A stretch of DNA of 64,000 nucleotides, taken from the NCBI GenBank assembly GCA_902493385.1, contig CABUPO010000001.1, positions 62,001 through 126,000 of the forward strand, written 5' to 3'. Below, piece after piece: positions 7,496 through 15,525 of the stretch. Position 1 is the first letter of the stretch, and every line of letters begins with the position of its first letter. The notes below the pieces were generated by a model, which made no database searches, had not been told where the DNA came from, and was given only the letters and a program-made list of their open reading frames with translations. The stretch comes from an uncultured Lachnospiraceae bacterium. GTDB taxonomy: Bacteria; Bacillota; Clostridia; Lachnospirales; Lachnospiraceae. A program made the position numbers and the translations under genes.

Positions 7496-7527
7496 TTCTG
7501 TTTGAATTGGAATTTTACCAAACAGAA
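7496..7527. promoter_or_regulatory. Inverted repeat over the ecfA1 -10 region, candidate operator
   Basis: Perfect 9-base arms TTCTGTTTG and CAAACAGAA separated by 14 bases. The repeat covers the -10 box of the ecfA1 promoter and the expected transcription start, so it could be a repressor site or a 5' hairpin. No cognate regulator is evident in the window. Confidence 0.5.
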
Positions 7528-7540
7528 TATGTATTGTCAA
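7512..7540 (-). promoter_or_regulatory. Promoter of ecfA1-ecfA2-ecfT
   Basis: TTGACA (7540-7535), 17-base spacer, TAAAAT (7517-7512). It lies between the decayed solute-binding gene and ecfA1, so the ECF genes are separated from the ribosomal operon transcriptionally. Confidence 0.8.
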
Positions 7541-7569
7541 GCAGGTCACCGCAGGAAGTATCCCGTCAT

Positions 7570-8131
7570 CTATTTATTTTCATTAACAAATTTTCCAACT
7601 CTATCCTGCAATATATTTATTGTTTCGTCAAGTGTTTTTATTCCGTCAAAATAATTTCCAAGTTCCGGTTCCATAATAATCCTAAGCGTGGTGTTATCAG
7701 TTTTAATCGCTGCGTTTTTTATCAATTCACGTATAGCTTCTACTTCCTCCTCACTATATGGATTAATAACACACTCAAGCTCATTTACTGTAACGCCTTT
7801 ATCGAAAGGTTTTATTACCGTACCATCATCTCTGGTGTATGGCTCTGCTGCCGAAAAATATTTTATATACTCTTCAAATTGTTTTTTGCCTGATGGCAAA
7901 TCAACAGACGTAATTTTTGAAACATCACAGTCCTGCTTAGTTATTACACTTTTAACAAAATCCCACGCTCCTTCTTTTTCATTTGAAGACGACATAATTG
8001 CCAGGGATTCTCTTTGCGGCTGTATATATGCTTTTATCTTGCCTACAGTCGGATATCCAATATACCGCATATCATTGTCAAAAAGGAGCCACCAACAGTA
8101 TCATAAACGCCATAACAGCAATCTTCTTCAT
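7570..8131 (-). pseudogene. Decayed extracellular solute-binding protein gene
   Basis: The start is intact: GGAGG, then an ATG at 8131 and a hydrophobic leader MKKIAVMAFMILLVAPF. A stop codon follows immediately. In another frame the reading continues as DNDMRYIGYPTVGKI and runs 166 codons through segments such as KEGAWDFVKSVI and ending DRVGKFVNENK, which are typical of the C-terminal third of ABC sugar-binding lipoproteins (normally 430-550 residues). The middle, probably about 300 residues including the lipobox, has been deleted and the frame shifted. No permease genes are nearby. It sits as an isolated remnant between rplQ and ecfA1. Confidence 0.8.
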
Positions 8132-8202
8132 AATACTAACCTCCGTTTTCGTTTTATATAATATAAAACGATTAAAAACCTGAAAGTGTCTCAAAAAAGT
8201 TT

Positions 8203-8240
8203 TAAAAAAAGCAGGAAAACCATATGATATGATTCCCTGC
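8203..8240 (-). terminator. Terminator of the alpha (rpsM-rplQ) operon
   Basis: On the minus strand GCAGG and CCTGC close a stem extended by AA/TT and CATAT/ATATG, followed by seven T. It lies about 30 bases past the rplQ stop. Confidence 0.88.
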
Positions 8241-8272
8241 AATTTTTAATAATCTATTTAGTATTACAAAGC

Positions 8273-8809
8273 TTATACAAGCTCAATGATAACCTGCATA
8301 GCAGCGTCGCCTTTACGAGGACCAATTTTAACTATACGGGTATAACCGCCGTTTCTGCCTGCATACTTAGGTGCAATCTCATCAAAAAGCTTCTGTGCAA
8401 CATCAATGCTCTTAGTATTCTTCTTGCGTCCTGCAGTCTCCTTCGGAACTTCAGTAACACCATAAAGCACCTTGTTCATCTGCTTTCTTGCATGAAGACG
8501 TGATGGCCTGTCTTTCTTAATTGTCTTTTCAACTTCATCATATACAGTAACTCTCTTACCGTCTACAACTTCCTTTACTCTCTTACCATCTTTATCTTTT
8601 CTTGCAACTTTAGCAGTAACAGTAACTTCATCGAAGTTGTCCTTTTCACGGACTGCCATTGCAATCAGACCTTCTGCAATTTTACGAATCTCTTTAGCCT
8701 TAGCTTCAGTTGTTACAATCTTACCATGATATAACAAGCTTGTTACCTGACCACGAAGCAAAGCCTTTCTCTGGCTGGATGTTCTTCCAAGCTTTCTATA
8801 ACCTGCCAT
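8273..8809 (-). CDS. rplQ: 50S ribosomal protein L17, with an internal extension
   Basis: Ribosomal protein bL17 at the exit side of the large subunit. The conserved start MAGYRKLGRTSSQRKALLR and the end NGGYTRIVKIGPRKGDAAMQ are both present. At 178 residues it is longer than the usual 112-130. The extra residues (about 57-125) are highly charged, with KVARKDKDGKRVKEVVDGKR, and interrupt the middle of the domain. I recall similar extensions in other Lachnospiraceae. Last gene of the alpha operon. Confidence 0.95.
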   Translation of the reverse strand: MAGYRKLGRTSSQRKALLRGQVTSLLYHGKIVTTEAKAKEIRKIAEGLIAMAVREKDNFDEVTVTAKVARKDKDGKRVKEVVDGKRVTVYDEVEKTIKKDRPSRLHARKQMNKVLYGVTEVPKETAGRKKNTKSIDVAQKLFDEIAPKYAGRNGGYTRIVKIGPRKGDAAMQVIIELV

Positions 8810-8831
8810 TTTGCTGACCTCCTAATATAAT

Positions 8832-9794
8832 CTAATTCTCATCACCAAGGTTCAGTGATAAGCCAAGTTCCTTAAGTTTTGTAAGTACCTCATCAAGAGA
8901 CTTACGACCAAGGTTACGAACCTTCATCATATCCTCTGACGTCTTACTGCACAATTCCTCAACAGTATTGATTCCTGCACGTTTCAAACAGTTGTATGAA
9001 CGTACTGATAATTCAAGCTCATCGATATTCATCTCGAGAACTTTTTCCTTCTCATTGCTGACTTTATCAACCATAACATCAACAGTCTTGGCATTCTCAG
9101 ATAAATCAATAAATGAATTAAGATGCTCACTAAGTACCTTTGCAGCAAGACTTACTGCTTCGTCCGGTGCAAGCGTTCCATTGGTATATACGTCTAAAGT
9201 AAGCTTATCAAAATCAGTTATCTGACCAACACGGGTATTTTCAACAGTAAGATTAACACGTTCAACAGGTGTATATATGGAGTCAATAGAAATAACATCT
9301 ATAGGCATATCATCTGTCTTATTCTTATCTGCCCCAACATAACCGCGTCCGCCGGTTATTGTCATCTCAATGAACAGCCTGCAGTCAGCGCCGCCGCTGA
9401 GTGTTGCAATAACCTGATCAGGATTAAGTATCTCTATATCCTGGTCTACCTGAATATCCTTAGCTGTTACAACGCACTCGCCTTCTGCCTCAATATAGGC
9501 AGTTTTCACTTCATTGATATCTCCGTTGTTCTTCACTGCAAGACTCTTAATATTCATGATTATCTCTGTAACATCCTCTTTAACTCCAGGGATAGCACAA
9601 AATTCATGAACTACTCCGTCAATCTTCACCTGACTAACTGCTGTTCCAGGCAATGATGAAAGCATAATCCTTCTCAGTGAATTACCCAAAGTTGTACCGT
9701 AACCTCTTTCAAGAGGCTCAACTACAAATCGTCCATACCTTTTATCCTCAGAAATCTCTGCAATCTCAATCTTTGGCTTTTCAAAATCAAACAT
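8832..9794 (-). CDS. rpoA: DNA-directed RNA polymerase alpha subunit
   Basis: Alpha subunit (320 residues) that dimerises to seed polymerase assembly and contacts promoters and activators. The N-terminal domain has GYGTTLGNSLRRIMLSSLPG; the C-terminal domain has LELSVRSYNCLKRAGINT and RNLGRKSLDEV, the helix-hairpin-helix that binds UP elements. Normal length. It sits in the usual place between rpsD and rplQ. Confidence 0.98.
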   Translation of the reverse strand: MFDFEKPKIEIAEISEDKRYGRFVVEPLERGYGTTLGNSLRRIMLSSLPGTAVSQVKIDGVVHEFCAIPGVKEDVTEIIMNIKSLAVKNNGDINEVKTAYIEAEGECVVTAKDIQVDQDIEILNPDQVIATLSGGADCRLFIEMTITGGRGYVGADKNKTDDMPIDVISIDSIYTPVERVNLTVENTRVGQITDFDKLTLDVYTNGTLAPDEAVSLAAKVLSEHLNSFIDLSENAKTVDVMVDKVSNEKEKVLEMNIDELELSVRSYNCLKRAGINTVEELCSKTSEDMMKVRNLGRKSLDEVLTKLKELGLSLNLGDEN

Positions 9795-9832
9795 ATGCGG
9801 ACCCTCCTTTTGGGTTTAATGAGCAGTTCTAA

Positions 9833-10426
9833 TTACTTAGAATACAACTCGACAATAAGCACTTCGTTAACAGGAACATCAATCTGTGCTCTGGTAGGAA
9901 TCTCTTTAACTACACCAGAAAGATTCTCATGGTCAGCTTCCAACCATTCAGGAACTAATCTTCCGTCAGTAACTTCCAGAATATCTTTATATCTCTGAGC
10001 GCTCTTAAATTTCTCTTTGATTTCAATAACATCGCCAACCTTTACCTGATAAGACGGAATGTTTACACACTTTCCGTTAACAAGTACATGTTTGTGGCCA
10101 ACTATCTGCCTTGACTCTTTTCTGGTTCTTCCATAACCAAGACGGAAAAGAACATTGTCAAGTCTAAGCTCCAAAAGAATCATCAGGTTCTCGCCTGTTG
10201 TTCCATATTTTAACTTCTGGGCTTTCTCATAATTATTACGGAAAGGCTTTTCAAGAACTCCATAAATGAACTTTGCTTTCTGCTTTTCCTTAAGCTGTAA
10301 AGAATACTCGCTCGGCTTTCTTCCTTCTCTAGCATGTCTATTGGACTTTTTATCAATTCCCAAAAACGTAGGTTCAAGACCTAATGATCTGCATCTCTTG
10401 AGAACCGGTGTCATATCTCTTGCCAT
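9833..10426 (-). CDS. rpsD: 30S ribosomal protein S4, zinc-free form
   Basis: Primary 16S rRNA-binding protein uS4, which in many bacteria also represses its own operon. 197 residues: it begins MARDMTPVLKRCRSLG and contains the S4 RNA-binding domain around LELRLDNVLFRLGYGRTRKE and VGHKHVLVNGK. The N-terminal Cys cluster of zinc-binding paralogues is absent. Here rpsD lies inside the alpha operon as in E. coli, whereas Bacillus has it elsewhere; this matters for the structured leader upstream of rpsM. Confidence 0.97.
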   Translation of the reverse strand: MARDMTPVLKRCRSLGLEPTFLGIDKKSNRHAREGRKPSEYSLQLKEKQKAKFIYGVLEKPFRNNYEKAQKLKYGTTGENLMILLELRLDNVLFRLGYGRTRKESRQIVGHKHVLVNGKCVNIPSYQVKVGDVIEIKEKFKSAQRYKDILEVTDGRLVPEWLEADHENLSGVVKEIPTRAQIDVPVNEVLIVELYSK

Positions 10427-10460
10427 TTATATATCCTCCTATCATCTAAATAATAATCAA

Positions 10461-10859
10461 TCAGACTCTTCTTCTCTTAGGTGGTCTGCATCCATTATGT
10501 GGTACAGGAGTAACGTCAGTAATACTTGTAACTTCTATTCCACACGCCTGAAGTGCACGGATTGCCGCTTCTCTTCCTGAACCAGGTCCCTTAACCATAA
10601 CCTCTACTGATTTCAGACCGTGAGGAAGCGCTGCCTGAGCTGCTGCTTCGGCTGCCATCTGTGCAGCATAAGGAGTTGACTTCTTAGAGCCCTTGAAGCC
10701 AAGTCCGCCGGCGCTAGCCCATGATATCGCATTACCCTCTGCGTCAGTAAGAGTAACGATTGTATTATTAAAAGATGCATGAATATGCGCCTGTCCACGG
10801 TCGACATTTTTTCTGACACGCTTTTTAGACGTCTTCTTTGCTACTACTTTCTTAGCCAT
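10461..10859 (-). CDS. rpsK: 30S ribosomal protein S11
   Basis: Platform protein uS11, 132 residues. Diagnostic segments are GQAHIHASFNNTIVTLTD, SAGGLGFKGSKKSTPYAAQ and the basic end PHNGCRPPKRRRV. It lies between rpsM and rpsD in the alpha operon with AGGAGG before the ATG. Confidence 0.98.
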   Translation of the reverse strand: MAKKVVAKKTSKKRVRKNVDRGQAHIHASFNNTIVTLTDAEGNAISWASAGGLGFKGSKKSTPYAAQMAAEAAAQAALPHGLKSVEVMVKGPGSGREAAIRALQACGIEVTSITDVTPVPHNGCRPPKRRRV

Positions 10860-10873
10860 GATGACATATCCTC

Positions 10874-11242
10874 CTATTTCTTCTTATTAGCCACAGTACG
10901 CTTTGGTCCCTTACGGGTTCTGGCATTAGTTTTAGTTTTCTGTCCACGTACAGGAAGACCTCTTCTGTGACGGATTCCTCTGTAACATCCAATCTCCTGT
11001 AATCTCTTGATGTTAAGCGCTACTTCTCTACGCAAATCACCTTCAACAACCATAGTTTCGTCGATAACTTCACGGAGCTTCGCAACATCTTCATCGGACA
11101 AATCCTTACAACGAATGTCAGGGTCTACGCCTGCCTTTTCGAGGATACGCTTTGAACTGGTCCTGCCAATTCCATAAATATAGGTCAGACCTATCTCTAC
11201 ACGTTTTTCTCTTGGTAAATCTACACCACTGATACGAGCCAT
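10874..11242 (-). CDS. rpsM: 30S ribosomal protein S13
   Basis: Protein uS13 of the 30S head, contacting the P-site tRNA and bridging to the 50S. It starts MARISGVDLPREKRVEIGL, carries the helix-two-turn-helix TYIYGIGRTSSKRIL and ends in a basic tail, 122 residues. I set the start at 11242, with CGGAGG ten bases upstream, although the frame stays open upstream. A 280-base gap separates it from rpmJ. Confidence 0.97.
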   Translation of the reverse strand: MARISGVDLPREKRVEIGLTYIYGIGRTSSKRILEKAGVDPDIRCKDLSDEDVAKLREVIDETMVVEGDLRREVALNIKRLQEIGCYRGIRHRRGLPVRGQKTKTNARTRKGPKRTVANKKK

Positions 11243-11522
11243 GTGTGTTTTACACCTCCGAATTAATAATAAATGTTTTGATTCATGTAATACCTGTAAC
11301 CGGCTACGCCTCGGTTGTCCAGACCTTGTTACACATATTACCCCAGCCGCTTTAAACCATAATAACAGCATACTGATGGGAGAGAGCCATCATGCAGTTA
11401 CCAGCAAAGCAAGGACAGCTTAGCTGAGACAGTTAATCACGCTGCCTATGGTATCACAGATTAACATGTTAATCTGTAACACAAAAAGCACGAATAATGT
11501 GTTGCTTACTGCAATATAACAT
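11243..11522 (-). ncRNA. Structured leader between rpmJ and rpsM, candidate regulatory element
   Basis: This 280-base gap is exceptional in an operon whose other gaps are mostly 10-40 bases. On the RNA (minus) strand it holds, in order, a perfect 22-base palindrome (11456-11477, half-site ACAGATTAACA) extendable by G-U pairs, a strong hairpin at 11366-11397 with arms CTGCAT/GATGG and CCATC/ATGCTG, and a hairpin at 11298-11316 with AACC/GGTT and GGC/GCC. It occupies the place of the E. coli alpha-operon leader, where S4 represses translation. No reading frame or promoter of quality is seen in it. Function is inferred. Confidence 0.5.
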
Positions 11523-11636
11523 TTATCCCTGTACCTGTTTGTGTCTTGGGTTCTCGCAGATTACTCTAATTTTACCCTTTCTTTTAATAACTTTGCATTT
11601 TTCGCAAATAGGCTTTACTGATGCTCTTACTTTCAC
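11523..11636 (-). CDS. rpmJ: 50S ribosomal protein L36, zinc-binding form
   Basis: The smallest ribosomal protein, bL36, 37 residues, starting MKVRASVKPICEKC. The zinc ligands Cys11, Cys14, Cys27 and His32 are all present. It starts with GTG at 11636, with AAAGGAGG eight bases upstream. It lies between infA and the long leader before rpsM. Confidence 0.97.
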   Translation of the reverse strand: MKVRASVKPICEKCKVIKRKGKIRVICENPRHKQVQG

Positions 11637-11713
11637 AGTAATTCCTCCTTTCAAAAAGTCCGTCTGCTAGTTTATCATAAATAGAATTTTATGTCAAGAA
11701 TTATTTTGTGTTA

Positions 11714-11932
11714 CTATTTATCTCTCCATATAATTCTGCCTTTTGTAAGGTCATATGGTGAAAGCTCAAGTTTCACTGTATCACCCGGAAGAATTCTAAT
11801 ATAATTCATTCTCAGTTTGCCGCTTATATGAGCCAGAACCTTGTGTCCGTTCTCAAGCTCAACCTGAAACATTGCGTTAGGAAGCTTCTCAACAACTACT
11901 CCTTCAATCTCTACAACATCTGCTTTTGACAT
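11714..11932 (-). CDS. infA: Translation initiation factor IF-1
   Basis: A 72-residue OB-fold factor that blocks the ribosomal A site during initiation. Motifs are MSKADVVEIEGVVVEKLPN, the VLAHISGKLRMNYIRILPGD core and TKGRIIWRDK at the end. It follows map by 24 bases and precedes rpmJ, the standard order. Confidence 0.98.
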   Translation of the reverse strand: MSKADVVEIEGVVVEKLPNAMFQVELENGHKVLAHISGKLRMNYIRILPGDTVKLELSPYDLTKGRIIWRDK

Positions 11933-11956
11933 ATTATACCTCCATGCTTATTATAA

Positions 11957-12742
11957 TCAGTTATTAATCTCATCTTCTATACTCATACCATGTTTTATTG
12001 AAAGAAGCTTTGGTTCACCCTCAGTAATAAGTATCGTATTCTCATAATGTGCGGAATAGCTTCCGTCCTGGGTTACTACTGTCCAGTCGTCATCTTCAAA
12101 CCAGACATCATAAGCGCCTGCGTTTACCATTGGCTCAATTGCAAGCGTCATTCCCGGCTTCAGTCTTATTCCTCTTCCTATCTGTTTGAAGTTAGGAATC
12201 TGCGGGTCCTCATGCATATTAGTTCCTATTCCATGACCGACCAAATCTCTTACAACTGAAAAACCGTTCTTTTCAACATATTGTTGTATCGCCTTAGATA
12301 TATCGTAAAGATGATTTCCGCTCTTTGCAAATTTGATTCCTTCAAAAAAGCTCTGCTTTGTAACATCTATAAGCCTCTGTGCTTCTTCGGTAACAGAACC
12401 TACGGGATAAGTGCGCGCCGCGTCTGAATGATATCCTTCATAAATAACGCCGCAGTCAAGACTTACTATATCTCCCTTTTGAAGCTTTCTATGCTTATTT
12501 GGAATTCCATGAACAACTTCATCATTTACTGATACACACAGCGACGCAGGGTATCCATTATAATTAAGAAACGACGGGATACATCCGAACTCTCTGATAT
12601 ATTTATCTGCATAATTGTCGAGCTCTTTTGTAGTTATTCCCGGTTCAATAAGCTTTGCAAGCTTCTCATGTACAATCGCAAGAATATTGCCCGCTTCTCT
12701 CATTAATTCTATTTCATGTTGATTCTTTACAGTAACTGCCAA
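11957..12742 (-). CDS. map: Type I methionine aminopeptidase
   Basis: Metalloenzyme that removes the N-terminal Met from new proteins. The 261-residue product has the metal ligands in SLDCGVIYEGYHSDAARTY, the catalytic VGHGIGTNMHEDP and AIEPMVNAG, and a further Glu near HYENTILIT. I chose the TTG at 12742, starting MAVTVKNQHEIELMREAG, because GGAG lies eight bases upstream and the protein then aligns with family starts. The ATG codons at 12751 and 12757 overlap or precede that ribosome site. Confidence 0.94.
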   Translation of the reverse strand: MAVTVKNQHEIELMREAGNILAIVHEKLAKLIEPGITTKELDNYADKYIREFGCIPSFLNYNGYPASLCVSVNDEVVHGIPNKHRKLQKGDIVSLDCGVIYEGYHSDAARTYPVGSVTEEAQRLIDVTKQSFFEGIKFAKSGNHLYDISKAIQQYVEKNGFSVVRDLVGHGIGTNMHEDPQIPNFKQIGRGIRLKPGMTLAIEPMVNAGAYDVWFEDDDWTVVTQDGSYSAHYENTILITEGEPKLLSIKHGMSIEDEINN

Positions 12743-12774
12743 ATATGACATCTCCATTCTATAATAATGCTGAT

Positions 12775-13416
12775 TTATCCAAGAATATCTGTAATGGCTT
12801 TAAATACTTCTTCCATGCTGCATGTTCCGTCAACGGCTCTAAGTATATTTTTCTCAGTATAATAATCAATAAGCGGCTGTGTCTGCTCATGATATACACT
12901 CAGCCTTTTCTGTACTGTCTCGGGCTTATCATCATCACGTAGTATAAGCTTGCCGCCGCATACATCGCATATTCCCTCTTTTTTTGGAGGAATATTTACT
13001 ATATGATATGTTCCTCCGCATGATACGCATGCTCTTCTTCCGGACATTCTGTTCACAATATTATCATCTGGCACATCAACGTCTATTGCGTAATCAATCT
13101 TATCATTCATCTCAGAAAGAGCTGCATCAAGAGCTTCAGCCTGAGGAATAGTTCTTGGGAACCCGTCAAGTACATATCCATTCTCAGCGTCTTTTTTGCC
13201 GACCCTGTCTACAACCAAATCAACAACAAGCTCATCAGGAACAAGTTCTCCGTTATCCATATAAGTCTTAGCCCTTTTGCCAAGCTCAGTACCTTCTTTA
13301 ATATTCGCTCTGAAAATATCTCCTGTAGAAATATGAGGGATATTATATTTATCAGCTATCATCTTTGCCTGAGTACCCTTTCCCGCACCTGGAGCTCCAA
13401 GCATTATTATTTTCAT
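12775..13416 (-). CDS. adk: Adenylate kinase, zinc-containing lid
   Basis: Interconverts AMP, ADP and ATP. The 213-residue long form has the P-loop GAPGAGKGT (8-16), the DGFPRT motif (84-89) and a lid domain with four zinc ligands, Cys130, Cys133, Cys150 and Cys153. I set the start at ATG 13416, six bases after AAAGGGTG; a GTG three codons earlier overlaps it. It lies between secY and map, with a hairpin in the gap to secY. Confidence 0.97.
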   Translation of the reverse strand: MKIIMLGAPGAGKGTQAKMIADKYNIPHISTGDIFRANIKEGTELGKRAKTYMDNGELVPDELVVDLVVDRVGKKDAENGYVLDGFPRTIPQAEALDAALSEMNDKIDYAIDVDVPDDNIVNRMSGRRACVSCGGTYHIVNIPPKKEGICDVCGGKLILRDDDKPETVQKRLSVYHEQTQPLIDYYTEKNILRAVDGTCSMEEVFKAITDILG

Positions 13417-13444
13417 GTATGTCACCCTTTCAAGAAATCAGTAA

Positions 13445-13479
13445 GAGTAGCCTGCCAAAGATATAAGGCCACGCTACTC
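13445..13479 (-). other. Intercistronic hairpin between secY and adk
   Basis: On the RNA strand GAGTAGC pairs with GCTACTC and TGGCC with GGCA, leaving a short loop, with no T-run after it. It fills most of the 87-base gap. It could be a processing site, an mRNA stability element or a weak attenuator that adjusts adk expression relative to secY. Confidence 0.55.
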
Positions 13480-13503
13480 ATCTGATTGTGTTAATAACTC
13501 TAT

Positions 13504-14844
13504 TTAGTCATTTAAAAATCCTTTGTAATTGCGGACTAACATCTGTGATTCAATCTGCTTAATCGTTTCAAGCACAACACCAACAACGATTATAAGAGAT
13601 GTTCCTCCAAATCCGACATTAGCGCCAAACGCACCGGAGAAGAATATAGGCACTACAGCAACTATCGTAAGACCAACTGCTCCGATAAATATTATATTAT
13701 TGAGAACCTTTGTAAGATAATCGGTAGTCGGCTTTCCAGGACGAATACCAGGAATAAATCCACCGGCTTTCTTTAAGTTCGATGCAACCTCTACAGGATT
13801 AAACGTTATATTGGTGTAGAAATATGCAAAGAATATTACAAGCGCAATATAAACGAGCAATCCAAGAGTATATTTAAATTCTCCAAAGTTCCTGAAGTTA
13901 CACCAGTCGCTCTGGTTGCAAACCTTCAGTATCTTCTGCCAAAGAGTAGCGCCTCTTCCTGACTGCGGCTGAATACCCGCAAACTGTGATATAACAATCG
14001 GCAGCGACAGAAGCGAACTTGCGAAGATTACAGGAATAACTCCTGCTGTATTAACCTTAAGAGGAATATTAGACGACTGTCCTCCAACCATCTTTCTTCC
14101 CTGAAGCTTCTTAGCATACTGTACAGGTATCTTTCTCTGAGCATCCTGAAGAATGATAATAAATACAACCATAGCAACGATAATAGCAATTATTACAAGA
14201 CCTGCAAGAAGCGCGTTAGTTGTATTGGACGCACTCTTTATAAACTTGTTATAAAGATTACCGAAGTCTTCCGGCATACCTGATACAATATTAAACATAA
14301 GGATTATGGAAATACCATTTCCAACGCCTTTTTCATTAATCTGCTCACCTAACCACATGAGCATTGCAGAACCTGCTGTAAGAGTAACGACCATAACAGT
14401 AACGTTAGTAAATGTTATACCGCCCTCCAAAAGATTCTGATTACCAAATCCAATAGCCATAGCCACACTTTCTATAATAGAAAGTCCGATATTAAGATAA
14501 CGGGTAATTTCAGCAATCTTCTTTCTTCCGTCCTCGCCTTCCTTCTGCATTTCTTCAAGCTTAGGAATAGCAATTGTAAGAAGCTGCATAATAATTGACG
14601 CTGTAATATACGGCGTTATACTAAGCGCAAATATTGACATTCTCGTAAATGAGCCGCCGGTCATGGCGTTAAAGAAGTTTAACGCTCCCGCCTGCTGGCT
14701 GAACCATTCCGAAAAATAATCTCTGCTTACACCCGGAATAGGAAGCTGGCTTCCTATTCTTACAATTACAAGTATTAAAAATGTAAAAAACAGACGTTTT
14801 CTTATATCTGGCACCTTAAAAGCGTTACGGATAGTTTCAAACAC
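13504..14844 (-). CDS. secY: Protein translocase subunit SecY
   Basis: Core channel of the Sec translocon, 446 residues with ten hydrophobic segments. Recognisable parts are the start MFETIRNAFKVPDIRKRL, the plug-region GGSFTRMSIFALSITPYITASIIMQ split around Thr-Ile, GEQINEKGVGNGIS, and the tail with a SNLKKAGGFIPGIRPG loop. The ATG directly abuts the rplO stop, implying translational coupling. Confidence 0.98.
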   Translation of the reverse strand: MFETIRNAFKVPDIRKRLFFTFLILVIVRIGSQLPIPGVSRDYFSEWFSQQAGALNFFNAMTGGSFTRMSIFALSITPYITASIIMQLLTIAIPKLEEMQKEGEDGRKKIAEITRYLNIGLSIIESVAMAIGFGNQNLLEGGITFTNVTVMVVTLTAGSAMLMWLGEQINEKGVGNGISIILMFNIVSGMPEDFGNLYNKFIKSASNTTNALLAGLVIIAIIVAMVVFIIILQDAQRKIPVQYAKKLQGRKMVGGQSSNIPLKVNTAGVIPVIFASSLLSLPIVISQFAGIQPQSGRGATLWQKILKVCNQSDWCNFRNFGEFKYTLGLLVYIALVIFFAYFYTNITFNPVEVASNLKKAGGFIPGIRPGKPTTDYLTKVLNNIIFIGAVGLTIVAVVPIFFSGAFGANVGFGGTSLIIVVGVVLETIKQIESQMLVRNYKGFLND

Positions 14845-15285
14845 TTAGATCACCTCTGCTTTTCCACCAAGAGCCTGTATTTTAGCAGCAGCCGATTTGC
14901 TGAACGCATTAACTTTAACATCAAGCTTCTTAGTTAATTCTCCGTTTCCAAGTATCTTAACTCCATCTTTAGGATTTCTAACAATACCTGTCTCAATTAA
15001 TGTATCAACAGTAACCTCGTCACCGTCATTGAATATATTGAGACGATCTACGTTAATACCAACGATTGTCTTGGAATTAATGCACTTAAAACCTCTCTTT
15101 GGCAAACGCATATATAATGGCAGCTGACCACCCTCAAAACCTGGTCTGGGTGCTCCTGAACGCGCTTTCTGTCCTTTGTGTCCTTTACCTGCTGTCTTTC
15201 CGTTTCCTGAACCGTGTCCACGTCCTTTTCTAAACCTGTCTCCATGCTTAGAACCTTCTGCCGGTTTTAACTCTGATAAATTCAT
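14845..15285 (-). CDS. rplO: 50S ribosomal protein L15
   Basis: Protein uL15, 146 residues, with the N-terminal Gly/Lys/Arg-rich tail that threads into 23S rRNA (GRGHGSGNGKTAGKGHKGQK) and the RPGFEGGQLPLYMRLPKRGF segment. It is joined end to start with secY and follows rpmD by 28 bases. Confidence 0.98.
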   Translation of the reverse strand: MNLSELKPAEGSKHGDRFRKGRGHGSGNGKTAGKGHKGQKARSGAPRPGFEGGQLPLYMRLPKRGFKCINSKTIVGINVDRLNIFNDGDEVTVDTLIETGIVRNPKDGVKILGNGELTKKLDVKVNAFSKSAAAKIQALGGKAEVI

Positions 15286-15313
15286 TGTCGCACCTCCTAA
15301 CTGTTATCACTTA

Positions 15314-15496
15314 TTATATTTCTTCCACTTTCACTAAATGCTGTACCTGTTTAACCATTCCTCTTACGGATTCGTTGTCCGGCATTTCAACCGACTTGTT
15401 AAGCTTACGAAGACCTAAAGCTTCGACAGTCTTTCTATGCTTAGGTATAGCACCGATTGTTGATTTCACTAATGTTATTTTTAATTTACCAGCCAA
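15314..15496 (-). CDS. rpmD: 50S ribosomal protein L30
   Basis: Protein uL30, 60 residues, with KITLVKSTIGAIPKHRKTVEAL and a C-terminal VKQVQHLVKVEE strand. I chose the TTG at 15496 because GGAGG lies eight bases upstream and the product then begins MAGKLKITLVKS as in relatives; an earlier TTG overlaps the ribosome site. Confidence 0.95.
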   Translation of the reverse strand: MAGKLKITLVKSTIGAIPKHRKTVEALGLRKLNKSVEMPDNESVRGMVKQVQHLVKVEEI

Positions 15497-15525
15497 TGAT
15501 AACACCTCCAAATGTACATAGCCAA

